NCBI RefSeq assembly: GCF_014250475.1
Contig: NZ_CP060204.1
Location: 881,001-945,000 of the forward strand
DNA from: Selenomonas timonae
GTDB taxonomy: Bacteria; Bacillota; Negativicutes; Selenomonadales; Selenomonadaceae
DNA length: 64,000 bases
Reading direction: 5' to 3'
The translations under genes and the position numbers were made by a program. The notes under the pieces were generated by a model. That model searched no databases. It was given only the letters and a program-made list of their open reading frames with translations, and was not told where the DNA came from. Numbering within the stretch: the first letter of the stretch is position 1; each line of letters starts with the position of its first letter. Positions 63,839 to 64,000 of this stretch are shown piece after piece.

Positions 63839-64000
63839 GCTTTCAAAGACGTACGATTACAGCCATTCTATGCCTATGGAGTGGCTTATTCGCTTTTCTG
63901 TGGGTGGGTACAGCAGAGGCCTCTGCCTACAATCCTGCCCAGGGCGATCACTTCCCCACCATTCTGTCCTCGGCGCAGCTCTCTGCACTCGCAGAGCAGA
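63835..64000 (+). CDS. flgA: Probable FlgA, N-terminal part (cut by window end)
   Basis: An open frame from a TTG at 63835, overlapping the flgG stop, continues to the window end (55 codons). It opens with a basic stretch, then a hydrophobic run (ILCLWSGLFAFLWVGTAEA) and a cleavage-like ASA, then NPAQGDHFPTILSSAQ. An exported protein directly after flgG is most likely the P-ring chaperone FlgA, but too little is visible to confirm. No ribosome-binding site is clear, so coupling to flgG is assumed. Confidence 0.55.
   Translation, partial: MSFQRRTITAILCLWSGLFAFLWVGTAEASAYNPAQGDHFPTILSSAQLSALAEQ

Noticed and set aside
1-64000. CRISPR arrays, tRNA or rRNA genes, transposases and prophage genes
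   Set aside because: No regularly spaced repeats, no tRNA-like cloverleafs and no integrase or transposase frames were recognised by reading; a dedicated tRNA search was not possible.

Overview
The window looks like chromosomal DNA of a flagellated, strictly anaerobic member of the Negativicutes, most like Selenomonas. This is inferred from the gene set and not from a database match. Supporting features are a flagellin gene followed by a large glycosyltransferase operon, an mbl-flhO-flhP cluster, a Tat-exported type E fumarate reductase, pyruvate formate-lyase with its activase, anaerobic ribonucleotide reductase parts, and GC-rich genes with good Shine-Dalgarno sites. I found no rRNA, tRNA, CRISPR array, prophage or transposase gene.

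Layout. 1-18.4 kb: the end of flagellin, its terminator, then an eight-gene, tightly overlapping operon (257-18382) with its own promoter. It encodes three-module and one-module GT2/TPR enzymes, three proteins carrying five GT41 (O-GlcNAc-transferase-like) modules, a TPR protein, and two large GT2-type proteins, one fused to a GT4-like domain. This is most simply a flagellin glycosylation island. 18.6-23.7 kb: cold-shock protein, long-form ribosome hibernation factor, PepSY membrane protein and a Ca2+-type P-ATPase. 23.9-31.3 kb: radical SAM protein, DeoR regulator, fumarate reductase mfrABE, GtrA and lipoprotein ApbE. 31.4-36.8 kb: CBS-ACT protein and the branched-chain amino acid ABC transporter livJHMGF. 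36.9-46.6 kb: lysA, SYLF protein, GntP permease, two glutaredoxins, trxB, trmO-like protein, asparaginase, a small Cys-rich protein, a lone glucitol-type IIA protein, flavodoxin and an MFS exporter. 46.8-54.5 kb: pflBA, holA with a hydrolase and a Cys-rich protein, small transporters, and an nrd operon made of a stand-alone glycyl-radical domain plus nrdG. 54.8-60.4 kb: MscS channel, then one operon joining acetyltransferase, deoB, pdp, cdd, cheY and a CheX-like protein. 60.5-64 kb: unknown protein, Mbl/MreB, two flagellar rod proteins and the start of a probable flgA.

How it fits together. Anaerobic energy and carbon metabolism is represented by pfl, fumarate reductase, nucleoside salvage and amino-acid import. 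Thiol redox control is represented by trxB, glutaredoxins and flavodoxin. Motility genes lie at both ends, with a chemotaxis pair inside the nucleoside-salvage operon. Promoters close to the sigma-70 consensus precede the glycosylation operon, csp, livJ, lysA, pflB, the EamA gene, the nrd operon and the 160-aa gene before mbl.

The most notable items are the multi-module glycosyltransferase operon with decayed modules, the nrd control region with two NrdR-type boxes and three perfect DnaA boxes, the stand-alone NrdD-tail protein, two related MITE-like elements, and a 153-bp nested palindrome between convergent genes.
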